From a virus, in the IMG/VR virus record IMGVR_UViG_3300025671_000055, positions 1-64,000 of that record: DNA of 64,000 nucleotides; one strand, 5' to 3'. The notes beneath the pieces are model-generated. The model made no database searches. It saw only the letters and a list, made by a program, of their open reading frames with translations, and was not told the origin of the DNA. This document shows, piece after piece, positions 22,178 through 30,862 of the stretch. The translations under genes were made by a program, and so were the position numbers. The first letter of the stretch is position 1. Every line of letters starts with the position of its first letter.

Positions 22178-22780
22178 ATGTACGATTTAAATGACAGCGG
22201 TTTTGATGCCGCAACTGGAGGAAATGCCGTAATATTTAACGGTGGTGTAGCAGGTTTAGTAAACGATGTTAAAATGTCTGTTTACAAAAAGAAACCAGAT
22301 GATAAGGAAAACGCTCCTGATTATAAAATCACTTTTACAGATGATAATGGTGGCGAGTGTTCTACTTCATATTGGTATGTTACTAAAGACACACAGTATA
22401 GTACTGTGGATGAACAAGTAAAAAAGCAAGGTAAATCTATGAAGCACATTATACACGCTGTATATGGTGCTGACCATCAGATTGGCTTTAAGGCTAATAA
22501 CCCTAAAGAATTGCTTGACCAAGCTATGAAGTATATTAAAGACGGACTAGCTAATGCTGGTAAGTTTAGAGTTTTCGCTACTTATGGTACTGTAAATGCT
22601 CCTAAACAATATATTCAGCCTCGTAGCTGGGTTCCATTTGTAGAATCTATGAGTGTTGATGTAAATCAAACACGTTTAAAACTAGCCGTCAGCATCGACG
22701 CTATGGATAGAATAGTGAAAGATGAAGTAGAAGTTGCAACTGCTAAAGCAGATGAGCTTCTAGAAGGCGACGACTGGTAG
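22178..22780 (+). CDS. Single-stranded DNA-binding protein (SSB-like)
   Basis: A 200-residue protein with a beta-rich core (AVIFNGGVAGLVNDVKMSVYKK onward) and an acidic C-terminus ending LLEGDDW, the classical SSB/gp32-type tail that recruits partner proteins. Together with its place after the Sak4-like ATPase, this supports an SSB role. The OB-fold cannot be confirmed by eye. A terminator follows immediately. Confidence 0.65.
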   Translation: MYDLNDSGFDAATGGNAVIFNGGVAGLVNDVKMSVYKKKPDDKENAPDYKITFTDDNGGECSTSYWYVTKDTQYSTVDEQVKKQGKSMKHIIHAVYGADHQIGFKANNPKELLDQAMKYIKDGLANAGKFRVFATYGTVNAPKQYIQPRSWVPFVESMSVDVNQTRLKLAVSIDAMDRIVKDEVEVATAKADELLEGDDW

Positions 22781-22800
22781 ACTATCTAAACTATAAAAAC

Positions 22801-22830
22801 AGAGAGGGTGTAAAAGCCCTCTCTTTTTTA
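22801..22830 (+). terminator. Rho-independent terminator
   Basis: AGAGAGGG (22801-22808) pairs with CCCTCTCT (22817-22824), followed by T5-6. The primase gene starts just after it. Confidence 0.8.
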
Positions 22831-22832
22831 TT

Positions 22833-23834
22833 ATGGAAAACATAGATTTAAATTCAATAATATTTAATGATCTTATTACAAGAGATGATATCTTAAAACA
22901 TGTTACGCAAGAACAGATATATAGTTTTTATATGGGAGAAAAAATAGATAGACTTGGTGTTTATCATTCACCTCTTCGTGAAGACAATATTCCTTCTTTT
23001 GCGTTATTTTTTCATCAAGCAAATAGAGATATACTAATGTTTAAAGATTTTGCTACAAGTGATTGTGGTGATTTTATCATGTTAGTTAGAAAATTATTTA
23101 GTTTAAATTATTATGAAGCGCTAGAAAAAGTAGCATATGATATGGGGTTATCTAACTTTAATGTCAATGCTGTAAAACAGAATGTAGAATATACAAGGAT
23201 AACACGTAAAGAATCTGTAGAATTAGGAATAAAGAAAAGACCTTGGTTAACAATAGATAAAAAATATTGGCAATCATTTGGTATTAAAAAAGCTACGTTA
23301 GAAAAGTTTAATGTGTTTCCTATTAGCCATGTATTTTATAATGACAATGCTGTTAAAACTGCTAATCATGCTTATGCATATGTCGAGCACAAAGACGGTA
23401 AAGTTACTTATAAGATATATCAACCATTTGAGAATAAACTTAAAAAATGGATTAACAATGCTAATTATTCTGTACACCAAGGTTATAGGCAATTGCCTAA
23501 ATCAGGTGAGCTGTTAGTAATTACTAAGTCTTTAAAAGATGTCATGAGCCTCCATGATGTAGTAGGTGTTCCTGCTATAGGCTTACAATCAGAATCTGTT
23601 ATGATGAAAGATTCTGTAATGGACGAATATAAATCTAGATTTAAAAAAGTTGTATGTCTCTTTGACAACGACGACGCAGGTATGAAACTCGCTAAAGAGT
23701 TTTCTAAAAGATATGATGTGCCTAGTTTCATTGTATTGCCTTTAGGTGGATCTAAAGATTTCAGTGACTTAGTAAAAAATACTACTAAAGAATTTAGTGT
23801 AGAACATTTTAATAAAAAATTAGAAAAATTATGA
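22833..23834 (+). CDS. DnaG-like primase
   Basis: A 333-residue primase. Residues about 40-60 (YHSPLREDNIPSFALFF) correspond to the CHC2 zinc domain, but the zinc Cys residues are missing and only the His remains. The TOPRIM region starts at ELLVITKSLKDVMSL (226-240). VCLFDNDDAGMKLA at 274-287 gives the metal-binding DND. There is no helicase-binding domain. It makes RNA primers together with the DnaB-like helicase. It ends overlapping the next ATG by 4 bases. Confidence 0.9.
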   Translation: MENIDLNSIIFNDLITRDDILKHVTQEQIYSFYMGEKIDRLGVYHSPLREDNIPSFALFFHQANRDILMFKDFATSDCGDFIMLVRKLFSLNYYEALEKVAYDMGLSNFNVNAVKQNVEYTRITRKESVELGIKKRPWLTIDKKYWQSFGIKKATLEKFNVFPISHVFYNDNAVKTANHAYAYVEHKDGKVTYKIYQPFENKLKKWINNANYSVHQGYRQLPKSGELLVITKSLKDVMSLHDVVGVPAIGLQSESVMMKDSVMDEYKSRFKKVVCLFDNDDAGMKLAKEFSKRYDVPSFIVLPLGGSKDFSDLVKNTTKEFSVEHFNKKLEKL

Positions 23835-25075
23835 CAAAACATGAATCTCTAAGTAAAATTAGCAAGAAGCTAATGTTAGAAGAACCGTTCTACGGTTTCT
23901 ATCTATTATCATTAAATAAAATATGGGATGTGCGAGTAGGCACAGCTGGTGTTTGTAAGAATGGAATCAACTATCAATTGATGATAAGCGAACCTTTTTG
24001 GGATACTCTAAGTGAGGACCATAAAACAGGTTTACTTAAACATGAATTATTACATATTGCTTTTGGCCATCTATTGACTTTTACTAAGTTCTCTGATAAA
24101 AAACTTGCTAACATAGCAATGGATATGGAAATCAATCAATATATAGATGAAAATCGATTGCCTGAAGGAGGTATAAATATCAATGATTATGGTGATCTTA
24201 ATCTAAGAAGAAAAGCTGGTACTCAATATTATTATGAAGAGTTAGAAAAAGCTCAAAAGAAGAAAAAAGAACAAGGTAGTAGTGGAGATAGTAATATGGA
24301 TAAACTTTTAGATGGTCTAGATCAAAGTCAAGAAGTTGTATTAATTGGACCAGCAGATAGTGATGACGGAGAAGGAGGATTAGGTTCAAAAAAAGAAGTT
24401 AAAATTCCTAAACATGATTGGGAAGAATTTGAAAACTTGCCTGAAGCAGAAAAACAATTGATAGATATGCAACTCCAACGTGTGTTGGAACAATGTAAAA
24501 AACAAACTGAAAAGAAACAAGGACATGTTCCTGGTGAGATGAAAGGTTTGATTAAGATTCAGGAAATAATTCCTCCTAAATTTAATTGGAAGAATTATCT
24601 CCGACGATTTACTGGCATTAGCACTAAAATATTTACTAAGAAAATTCGTAGAAAAGAAAACGTTAAGTTTCCTGATATGCCTGGTATGAAAGTTAAAATG
24701 AAACAAAAACTTTTATTAGCCATAGACACATCTGGATCTGTACGTGATCATGAAGTAAAAGAGTTTATGAATGAAATGCACCATATATATAAAACTGGTG
24801 TAGATATAACTCTTGTACAATGTGATACTTATATACGAGATGTTAGTGAATATACTGGTACCTATGAACTAAAGATACACGGACGCGGTGGTACTGACTT
24901 TACACCTGTAATAAAATATTTTAATGAGAATACTAGTTATACTAGTCTTATATATTTTACAGATGGTGAGGCACATACACACGTAAATCCTAGAGCTAGA
25001 GTTTTATGGGTTCACTCGGAAGAATCAGAAATTAATGAAGACCTACCTGGTCTTAAGATAAAATTAGAATTATAA
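23831..25075 (+). CDS. Metallopeptidase-like VWA protein (DUF2201-type)
   Basis: A 414-residue protein. The N-terminal zincin-like domain has HELLHIAFGH (71-80), an HExxH zinc site. A Glu/Lys-rich linker (about 140-215) follows. The C-terminal domain starts LLLAIDTSGS (about 295-304), a MIDAS-type DxSxS of the von Willebrand A fold. This is the layout recalled for DUF2201 proteins, which pair with MoxR ATPases, and the next gene is such an ATPase. The pair probably remodels a protein complex; the target is unknown. Confidence 0.85.
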   Translation: MTKHESLSKISKKLMLEEPFYGFYLLSLNKIWDVRVGTAGVCKNGINYQLMISEPFWDTLSEDHKTGLLKHELLHIAFGHLLTFTKFSDKKLANIAMDMEINQYIDENRLPEGGININDYGDLNLRRKAGTQYYYEELEKAQKKKKEQGSSGDSNMDKLLDGLDQSQEVVLIGPADSDDGEGGLGSKKEVKIPKHDWEEFENLPEAEKQLIDMQLQRVLEQCKKQTEKKQGHVPGEMKGLIKIQEIIPPKFNWKNYLRRFTGISTKIFTKKIRRKENVKFPDMPGMKVKMKQKLLLAIDTSGSVRDHEVKEFMNEMHHIYKTGVDITLVQCDTYIRDVSEYTGTYELKIHGRGGTDFTPVIKYFNENTSYTSLIYFTDGEAHTHVNPRARVLWVHSEESEINEDLPGLKIKLEL

Positions 25076-25087
25076 AATTAAATACTA

Positions 25088-26257
25088 ATGAATCAATTAC
25101 AATTAAACGTAGATGAATTAAAAGGATTCATCAAACATATGGTAAGCAATAACCAACATATACAGGAAGACGGTAAAGTTCCTGTTGCTGTAAATATTGA
25201 AGGTGAAGCTGGCCTTGGTAAAACTTCTGCTATTATGCAGTTAGGCAGTGAGCTTGACATGCAAGTAGTAAAGCTAAACTTAGCACAGCTAGAAGAGTTA
25301 GGCGATTTAGTAGGTTTTCCTGTTAAAGAATTCCAAGTTAAAAATAACGAGGGTAAGTCTTTATGGATTACTGAGCAAGAAATTGATACTGCTAACAAGA
25401 AAGGCTATAAAGTTGTAGATAAAAGAATGTCTCATGCTGCACCTGAATGGATTCAGGGTCGTGGTGAAGGCGGTTTCTTAGTTCTAGATGACTATACTCG
25501 TGCTGATCATAGATTTATGCAAGCTTGTATGGAATTGATAGATAAACAAGAATATGTTAGCTGGCGACTTCCTAGAAACTGGCATGTTATCTTAACTACT
25601 AATCCTGACAATGGTGATTATAATGTTACTAGTCTAGATAATGCGCAGAAAACTCGTTTCATATCTGTTGAGACTAAGTTTGATGCTAATGTATGGGCAC
25701 GGTGGGCAGAGAATATGAGAATAGATGGTCGTTGTATTAATTTCTTATTAATGCATCCTGAAATAATAACTCAAGAAATTAATCCTAGGTCTATTACTAC
25801 ATTCTTTAATTCTATTAGTTCTATTAAAGACTTTAGTAAAGAATTACCCCTTATACAAATGGTAGGCGAAGGTTCTATTGGTCCAGAAGCAGCAAGTTTA
25901 TTTGTTATGTTTATTAATAATCAGCTAGATAAGATTCTTACTCCTCAAGAATTAATTCAAAAAGATGAGAAAGAGTTATTAGAAGCTCTTGATGATTGTG
26001 TCGGAGTTAATGATACATATCGTGCTGACATAGCAAGTGTCTTGGCTACTAGATTAATTAATTATTGTTTGCGTACTGCTTCTGAAGGACATGTTCCTGA
26101 ATCAATGATTAATAGATTAATTAAGCTTACGACTAAATTCAACACTTTTACTGAAGATTTAAAATATTATATAGTAAAAGAATTATTAGGCGGTCATAAA
26201 GCTAAGTTTTCTAAGATGATGCTAGATCAAAATGTTTTACAAATGAGTACTAAATAA
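25088..26257 (+). CDS. MoxR-type AAA+ ATPase
   Basis: A 389-residue AAA+ protein. Walker A is GEAGLGKTS (39-47). Walker B is in GGFLVLDDYTRAD (about 127-139), with the second acidic residue being Asp rather than the usual Glu. A sensor-1-like HVILTTNPDN follows near 160-169. MoxR ATPases act with VWA-domain partners, exactly the gene upstream, 12 bases away. It likely functions as a chaperone or remodeller. Confidence 0.88.
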   Translation: MNQLQLNVDELKGFIKHMVSNNQHIQEDGKVPVAVNIEGEAGLGKTSAIMQLGSELDMQVVKLNLAQLEELGDLVGFPVKEFQVKNNEGKSLWITEQEIDTANKKGYKVVDKRMSHAAPEWIQGRGEGGFLVLDDYTRADHRFMQACMELIDKQEYVSWRLPRNWHVILTTNPDNGDYNVTSLDNAQKTRFISVETKFDANVWARWAENMRIDGRCINFLLMHPEIITQEINPRSITTFFNSISSIKDFSKELPLIQMVGEGSIGPEAASLFVMFINNQLDKILTPQELIQKDEKELLEALDDCVGVNDTYRADIASVLATRLINYCLRTASEGHVPESMINRLIKLTTKFNTFTEDLKYYIVKELLGGHKAKFSKMMLDQNVLQMSTK

Positions 26258-26263
26258 AAAAAA

Positions 26264-27445
26264 ATGACAAAAAAAATATTAGATTTATCAGATTGTTTTG
26301 ATTCAAATATGGATCATAGATCAGGAGAAGTAGATTATCTCTACTATAGTAGCAGACATAGCTATGTGTATATTTATGACAAAGAAGTATTAAGTAATGT
26401 TACAGATTCTATATCAAAAAATAGTTATACTCCAAATATTGGAGATGTTCTTTATATTGGTGCAGGTGCTAATGTTCCTAGAGTAAAATTAAAAAATCTT
26501 TTACTAGATAATGCTTCTAAAACTACTAATAAGTTTAAAGATGCTACTCATATATTTGTAGATCCAAGTCTCGGTAAATTAAGAGATTATGAGTGGAAAT
26601 ATCATGTTACTAAAGAACAAGTTGTGACTTTTGTAACTCAAGCTGAAGTTCATAATTATATAGACATAAAAGAACGAGATGAATTATTAAAACTTTTAGA
26701 GCCATATAAAGATGAAGACAATATAATCGTTAATTCTTATATATCTAGAATGATTAGTAATAGACCTAGTGGATTATATGGAGGTGTTCCTGTATCTAAA
26801 AATGTACATACATATCGAAGTTATAGTTATTATTTTATTAAAGAAGATTACGTAGAGTTATATGAATATATTTTAAATAATCTCGATAAAGTATATAATT
26901 ATACAGAATTGCTCCCTCATATTAACGGTGAAGAAACTATTACTATGGATGAAAATGTATATAAGCAAGTTCATAATATGTTTAATAGTGATGATACTGA
27001 TAATCATGTACTAGCTATGGAGATTATGGCTAATTGTAATTATAAAGAATCTATGATGTATCTTTTGTTGTTACTAAATGATTGGACCCATCAAATAGAT
27101 AAAAATCCTACTAAAAGACATGTTAATTTTAAATCTTTCTTAGGTTATTTTAATATGACTCCTAGTAATTTCTATTTAGACCACAATTCAATAATTAGTA
27201 TGCTACTTGATAGAAAAGTTTTAACTGTAGATATGTTGGATTATATTCTTAATAAATATAAAGACCAATTTGTATATCATAATGATCATTTTAAAGTTCA
27301 GAATATTACTCTAAGTCCTGAGATAGCTGAAGCATTAAATATAGATTATGTGAGAGAAATTACTCCTAGATATACAGTTAAAGAAGTAGAAATAAAAGAT
27401 GAAGTAGAAACCGAAATACCTGACGAATTTCGTTGGATTGAATAA
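26264..27445 (+). CDS. Unknown 393-residue protein, MoxR-VWA operon
   Basis: An acidic protein, 6 bases after the MoxR gene. The first 110 residues have strand-rich character with many Tyr (DYLYYSSRHSYVYIYDKEVL). The rest is helical and contains a stretch (about residues 240-330) that could be a helical repeat. The tail is acidic. No motif is recognised. Gene order suggests it is the substrate or adaptor of the MoxR-VWA pair. Confidence 0.65.
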   Translation: MTKKILDLSDCFDSNMDHRSGEVDYLYYSSRHSYVYIYDKEVLSNVTDSISKNSYTPNIGDVLYIGAGANVPRVKLKNLLLDNASKTTNKFKDATHIFVDPSLGKLRDYEWKYHVTKEQVVTFVTQAEVHNYIDIKERDELLKLLEPYKDEDNIIVNSYISRMISNRPSGLYGGVPVSKNVHTYRSYSYYFIKEDYVELYEYILNNLDKVYNYTELLPHINGEETITMDENVYKQVHNMFNSDDTDNHVLAMEIMANCNYKESMMYLLLLLNDWTHQIDKNPTKRHVNFKSFLGYFNMTPSNFYLDHNSIISMLLDRKVLTVDMLDYILNKYKDQFVYHNDHFKVQNITLSPEIAEALNIDYVREITPRYTVKEVEIKDEVETEIPDEFRWIE

Positions 27446-27457
27446 AAACAAAACGCT

Positions 27458-27955
27458 ATGGTAAGTGAGATTAAATTAGAATTTCCTGAATTCATAACTC
27501 ATATACCTGTTAGTAAGAAAAACTGGGTCAAGATTGGTTATAATAAGATTCATGCATCTGTGCACTATACAACTAGGGCAGCTCTTGTAGCTGCCATGCA
27601 CGGATATATTGAAAAACATATACCAGACAATCTAAGTATTGACACCCCCGTAGAAACAAAACTAACAGTATATGCGCCTATAAATTATGGAGTTATGAAA
27701 ATGATAAAAGATAAAGAAACAGGAAAAAGAAAGACGAGTTGGAAACCAGCAGCCGATGATTACAAACCTAATTGGGATATAGGCAACCTAGCTCTCATAT
27801 GGATTAAATGTCTAGATGATGTGTTAATAAAGAAAGGTATATTACCTGATGACACTGTAGAATTCTTAAGACGTACTCAATATGAGTTTGTGCCTGTTAG
27901 AAATTTGAAGAACAGAAAATTAGTTTATAAAATTAAATCAATTAAAAGAAGATGA
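27458..27955 (+). CDS. RusA-like Holliday junction resolvase
   Basis: A 165-residue protein. The segment PNWDIGNLALIWIKCLDDVLIKKG (split at residues 105-127) and LPDDTVEF (129-136) match the RusA pattern of spaced Asp residues: WD(I)GNL, LDD, then DD. It resolves branched DNA during recombination and before packaging. Its end overlaps the nuclease gene by 4 bases (ATGA). Confidence 0.8.
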   Translation: MVSEIKLEFPEFITHIPVSKKNWVKIGYNKIHASVHYTTRAALVAAMHGYIEKHIPDNLSIDTPVETKLTVYAPINYGVMKMIKDKETGKRKTSWKPAADDYKPNWDIGNLALIWIKCLDDVLIKKGILPDDTVEFLRRTQYEFVPVRNLKNRKLVYKIKSIKRR

Positions 27956-28971
27956 TCGATTACCAAACAATAAGTGCTCTTAATCAAAGCACTCTAAAAA
28001 AGATTTTGATTAGTCCACAAGAATATATTAAAGCTAAAGAAAGACAGCTAGCAAAAGATGAATCTACTGAGCAGCATTTTGTCTTTGGTTCTTTAGTAGA
28101 CTCATTGCTTACAGAGACTAAACAAGATTTTGATAACAAGTATGCTGTGATTCCTGATACAACAGGAGTTACTGACACAATTAGTAGAATAGTGCAAGGT
28201 GTGTATCAAGATAGAGTAGCTACTGGGCTAGAAATTTTAGATCTAGAAGAATACTATGATGATATATTACAACATTGTCAATATGAGAATTATCAAAGTA
28301 ATTGGAAAGAAGAGACTAGAGTTAATAAAATCATAGCTCAAGGTTCTAAATATTTTGAAATTCTTAAAGAGACAGATGGTAAAACTATTGTTACTGAGAC
28401 TGACTATGCTAAAGCAGTTAATTGTGTTATGGCACTTCGATCAGACAAATTTACTGGACCTTATTGTCAAAAGAAATCTAGCGACGATCATATTGAAATC
28501 ATAGATAAACATGTTGTACAATTTAAGTATAGCGGTCTAGAATTCAAAGGTGAAATAGATAGAATTATTGTTGATCATAAAAATCAAACAATAACTCCAA
28601 TTGACTTTAAGACTACAGGTAAATCTGTTCTTAATTTTGAAAATAGTTTCTGGCATTTTAGGTATGATTTTCAAGCAGCTGTTTATGACTTAGGTTTGCA
28701 TTTAGACAAATCTGAAAGATTGCAAAAATATTACCAAAACGGTTATTCTATAAATAGATTTCTATATATTGTTGTAGAAACACATTTAAATAATAATCCT
28801 ATGGTATTTGAAATTACTAAAACTGTACTCGAAGTTGGCATCAAAGGCAACAAAGAGTATGAAGGTTTTAATAAAGCAATCGAAAGGTATAAATATGCTA
28901 CAGAAAATGATGCTTGGGATTACCCAATGGAATATTATAAACAAGGTAAAAATGTAATAAGCGTAGAGTAA
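27952..28971 (+). CDS. PD-(D/E)xK exonuclease
   Basis: A 339-residue nuclease. The catalytic core is GEIDRIIVDH (E201, D203) followed by TPIDFKTTG (about 219-227), the (E/D)-x-K signature of RecB/exonuclease VIII-like enzymes. FQAAVYDLGL around 243-252 matches the family's 'Q...Y' element. The N-terminus (LNQSTLKKILISPQEYIKAK) is the usual start of phage PDDEXK-1-like proteins. It probably acts with the Sak4-like ATPase in recombination or degrades host DNA. Confidence 0.85.
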   Translation: MIDYQTISALNQSTLKKILISPQEYIKAKERQLAKDESTEQHFVFGSLVDSLLTETKQDFDNKYAVIPDTTGVTDTISRIVQGVYQDRVATGLEILDLEEYYDDILQHCQYENYQSNWKEETRVNKIIAQGSKYFEILKETDGKTIVTETDYAKAVNCVMALRSDKFTGPYCQKKSSDDHIEIIDKHVVQFKYSGLEFKGEIDRIIVDHKNQTITPIDFKTTGKSVLNFENSFWHFRYDFQAAVYDLGLHLDKSERLQKYYQNGYSINRFLYIVVETHLNNNPMVFEITKTVLEVGIKGNKEYEGFNKAIERYKYATENDAWDYPMEYYKQGKNVISVE

Positions 28972-28973
28972 TT

Positions 28974-29582
28974 ATGAAGTATACAAAAACTGCAACTTTT
29001 TTGTTCCCTCTTCTAAACGTACCAAAGTCTTTGTTTGATTGTCATATTACAGATAGCTGGGGTCGACTTAAACATAAGTCTCGATTCTTAAATGCTTTTC
29101 TAGCTAATACTACAATTAGTAAATACAAAGAAGAAAATTATATACACGTATTAGTAAGAGGTTATAGAGATACAGATTTTGAAAAATTTCATAGTACTAT
29201 TCAAGCTTTTCCAAACTTTATAGACGAGTATGATATTAAAGAATGCACTGTGTTTATCTTTAGTATACCTACTGATTATCAACGTGATTTTGATTTATTA
29301 ATTAACGGTAAGTATTCAGAGATAACAGCCAATAGTAAGAAGCTAATTCTAGCTAATCACTATTTTTCTGGTAAGTCTTATACATTACCGTTAATATTAA
29401 ACAAAGCAATTGTTTTAAAAGAAAGTTGGGAAGAGCGCTTAAGTAACCCTACTTCTCCTGCATATTTATATGATCAAGAAGTATGGCCTATTATTAACTG
29501 CGCTAAAGAAATCTTAACAAATGAAGTAATTTCTAATTATACACAAAAAAACAAACTAACCCCGACGGGAGACTTCTTTTAG
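28974..29582 (+). CDS. Unknown 202-residue protein
   Basis: Not recognised. It begins MKYTKTATFLFPLLNVPKSL and has alternating strands and helices typical of a globular enzyme-sized domain (FSIPTDYQRDFDLLINGKYS). It starts 2 bases after the nuclease stop. Its own stop codon lies inside a strong hairpin. Similar-sized unknowns follow the nuclease in other phages, but no function is claimed. Confidence 0.65.
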   Translation: MKYTKTATFLFPLLNVPKSLFDCHITDSWGRLKHKSRFLNAFLANTTISKYKEENYIHVLVRGYRDTDFEKFHSTIQAFPNFIDEYDIKECTVFIFSIPTDYQRDFDLLINGKYSEITANSKKLILANHYFSGKSYTLPLILNKAIVLKESWEERLSNPTSPAYLYDQEVWPIINCAKEILTNEVISNYTQKNKLTPTGDFF

Positions 29583-29598
29583 TCTCCCATAGTGGTTA
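29557..29598 (+). other. Hairpin enclosing a stop codon
   Basis: GGGAGACT (29567-29574) pairs with AGTCTCCC (29581-29588), with an outer TAACC/GGTTA stem (29557-29561 with 29594-29598). The TAG stop of the upstream gene is at the loop-stem junction. No T-run follows, so it may protect the 3' end or mark processing. Confidence 0.5.
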
Positions 29599-29624
29599 TG
29601 CAGTTTAGATTATATTAATCTGAT

Positions 29625-29656
29625 GGGGCTCTAGAAATAGGGCCCTTTTTATTTTT
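29625..29656 (+). terminator. Rho-independent terminator
   Basis: GGGCTCTA (29626-29633) pairs with TAGGGCCC (29638-29645, one wobble and one mismatch) and leads into TTTTTATTTTT. It separates the replication genes from the radical SAM gene. Confidence 0.7.
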
Positions 29657-29662
29657 AATCCT

Positions 29663-30526
29663 ATGACAAAACTTATAAAGAAAATTAATAGAAAATCTAT
29701 GTTGATTAGACCTTCTGGTAGATCAACAGATTTTATTTCACCTAGCTTCGGCTATGGCTGCTTGTATGATTGCAGCTATTGCTACATGAAGCGTCATAAA
29801 CCAAAAGGTTTAGACATTGCAGAAAATATAGAAGATATATTAACTGTTGTAAATAATCATGCATATTTTACACCTGTCGATAAACCTAATCAAACACATC
29901 CTGTGTTGACTACTTATGACATCAGCTGTAACGAAGACTTCGCTCTGCATGCTAAGTTCTATGATTGGCAAAAGATATTTGAATTCTTTAAGAACCATCC
30001 TTTGGCTATGGGTTCATTCGCTACTAAATATGTTAATCCTGACTTTATTAGTTATGATCCTAATAAGAAGATTAGAATTAGATATAGTCTTATGCCTCAA
30101 CATATGAGCGATAAACATGAGCCTAATACATCTAAGATACTTGACAGGATTAAAGCTGTTGACGCATTTATAGATGCAGGTTATGAGGTACATCTTAATT
30201 TTAGTCCCGTGATTGTATACAAAGGTTGGCGTAAAGATTATAAAGAATTGTTTGAGATGGTAAATGAGTATATCGATTACAAGGACGAAGTACTCGCAGA
30301 AGTTATCTTTCTTACTCATAATAAAAAGAAACATTTGGCTAATCTTAAGAATCACGCTGAAGCAGAAAAAGATTTATGGATTCCCGAAATTCAGCAAAAT
30401 AAAATATCGCAATATGGTGGCGAAAATCTAAGATATGAGTTATCTTTAAAGAAGAAATTCATAGAACAATTTACTGCTATCCACGACAGTATAATTCCTT
30501 GGAATAAAATTAGGTACATCTTTTAA
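29663..30526 (+). CDS. Radical SAM protein, spore photoproduct lyase-like
   Basis: A 287-residue protein. FGYGCLYDCSYCYMKRH places Cys at 33, 37 and 40, the CxxxCxxC motif that holds the [4Fe-4S] cluster of radical SAM enzymes. The preceding SPSFGYGC and the arrangement of later segments (YEVHLNFSPVIVYKGWRKDY) recall the SPL family of DNA-photolesion repair enzymes. The gene sits alone between two terminators at the end of the replication block. A repair role on phage DNA is plausible; the substrate cannot be read from the sequence. Confidence 0.82.
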   Translation: MTKLIKKINRKSMLIRPSGRSTDFISPSFGYGCLYDCSYCYMKRHKPKGLDIAENIEDILTVVNNHAYFTPVDKPNQTHPVLTTYDISCNEDFALHAKFYDWQKIFEFFKNHPLAMGSFATKYVNPDFISYDPNKKIRIRYSLMPQHMSDKHEPNTSKILDRIKAVDAFIDAGYEVHLNFSPVIVYKGWRKDYKELFEMVNEYIDYKDEVLAEVIFLTHNKKKHLANLKNHAEAEKDLWIPEIQQNKISQYGGENLRYELSLKKKFIEQFTAIHDSIIPWNKIRYIF

Positions 30527-30539
30527 AATTAAAAAACTC

Positions 30540-30830
30540 ATGACAGAAAACAGGAACGTTGAAGACACAAACATTGATTTCGTAATTAAAGGAGAAAACC
30601 ATGAAAAGGATTTTAATCTAGAACAGTTTTATAACAGCAAAAATAAACAGATTGCTGCTAAAGACGTTAATGCTGAAATTCAAAGATTAAAAAGTACTCT
30701 TACTGGTAATCTTCTAGATGATGCAGAAATCCAACAACAAATTTATGCGTTAAAATTAATTCTTAATCCTCAGATAGCATTTAAACCTGAGTTAGATCAA
30801 GATGATGATTGCTTATATTGTGGATCATAA
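30540..30830 (+). CDS. Unknown protein with C-terminal CxxC
   Basis: A 96-residue acidic, helical protein ending DQDDDCLYCGS, a lone CxxC that could bind metal or be redox-active. It follows the radical SAM gene by 13 bases and may be its small partner, though this rests only on position. A bidirectional terminator follows. Confidence 0.6.
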   Translation: MTENRNVEDTNIDFVIKGENHEKDFNLEQFYNSKNKQIAAKDVNAEIQRLKSTLTGNLLDDAEIQQQIYALKLILNPQIAFKPELDQDDDCLYCGS

Positions 30831-30833
30831 AAG

Positions 30834-30862
30834 AAGGGGACTAATATGTCCCCCTTTTTTTA
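30834..30862. terminator. Bidirectional terminator between convergent blocks
   Basis: GGGGAC (30836-30841) and GTCCCC (30848-30853), flanked by A-rich and T-rich sides, serve the plus-strand replication block and the converging minus-strand late block, whose last stop codon is at 30860. Confidence 0.75.
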
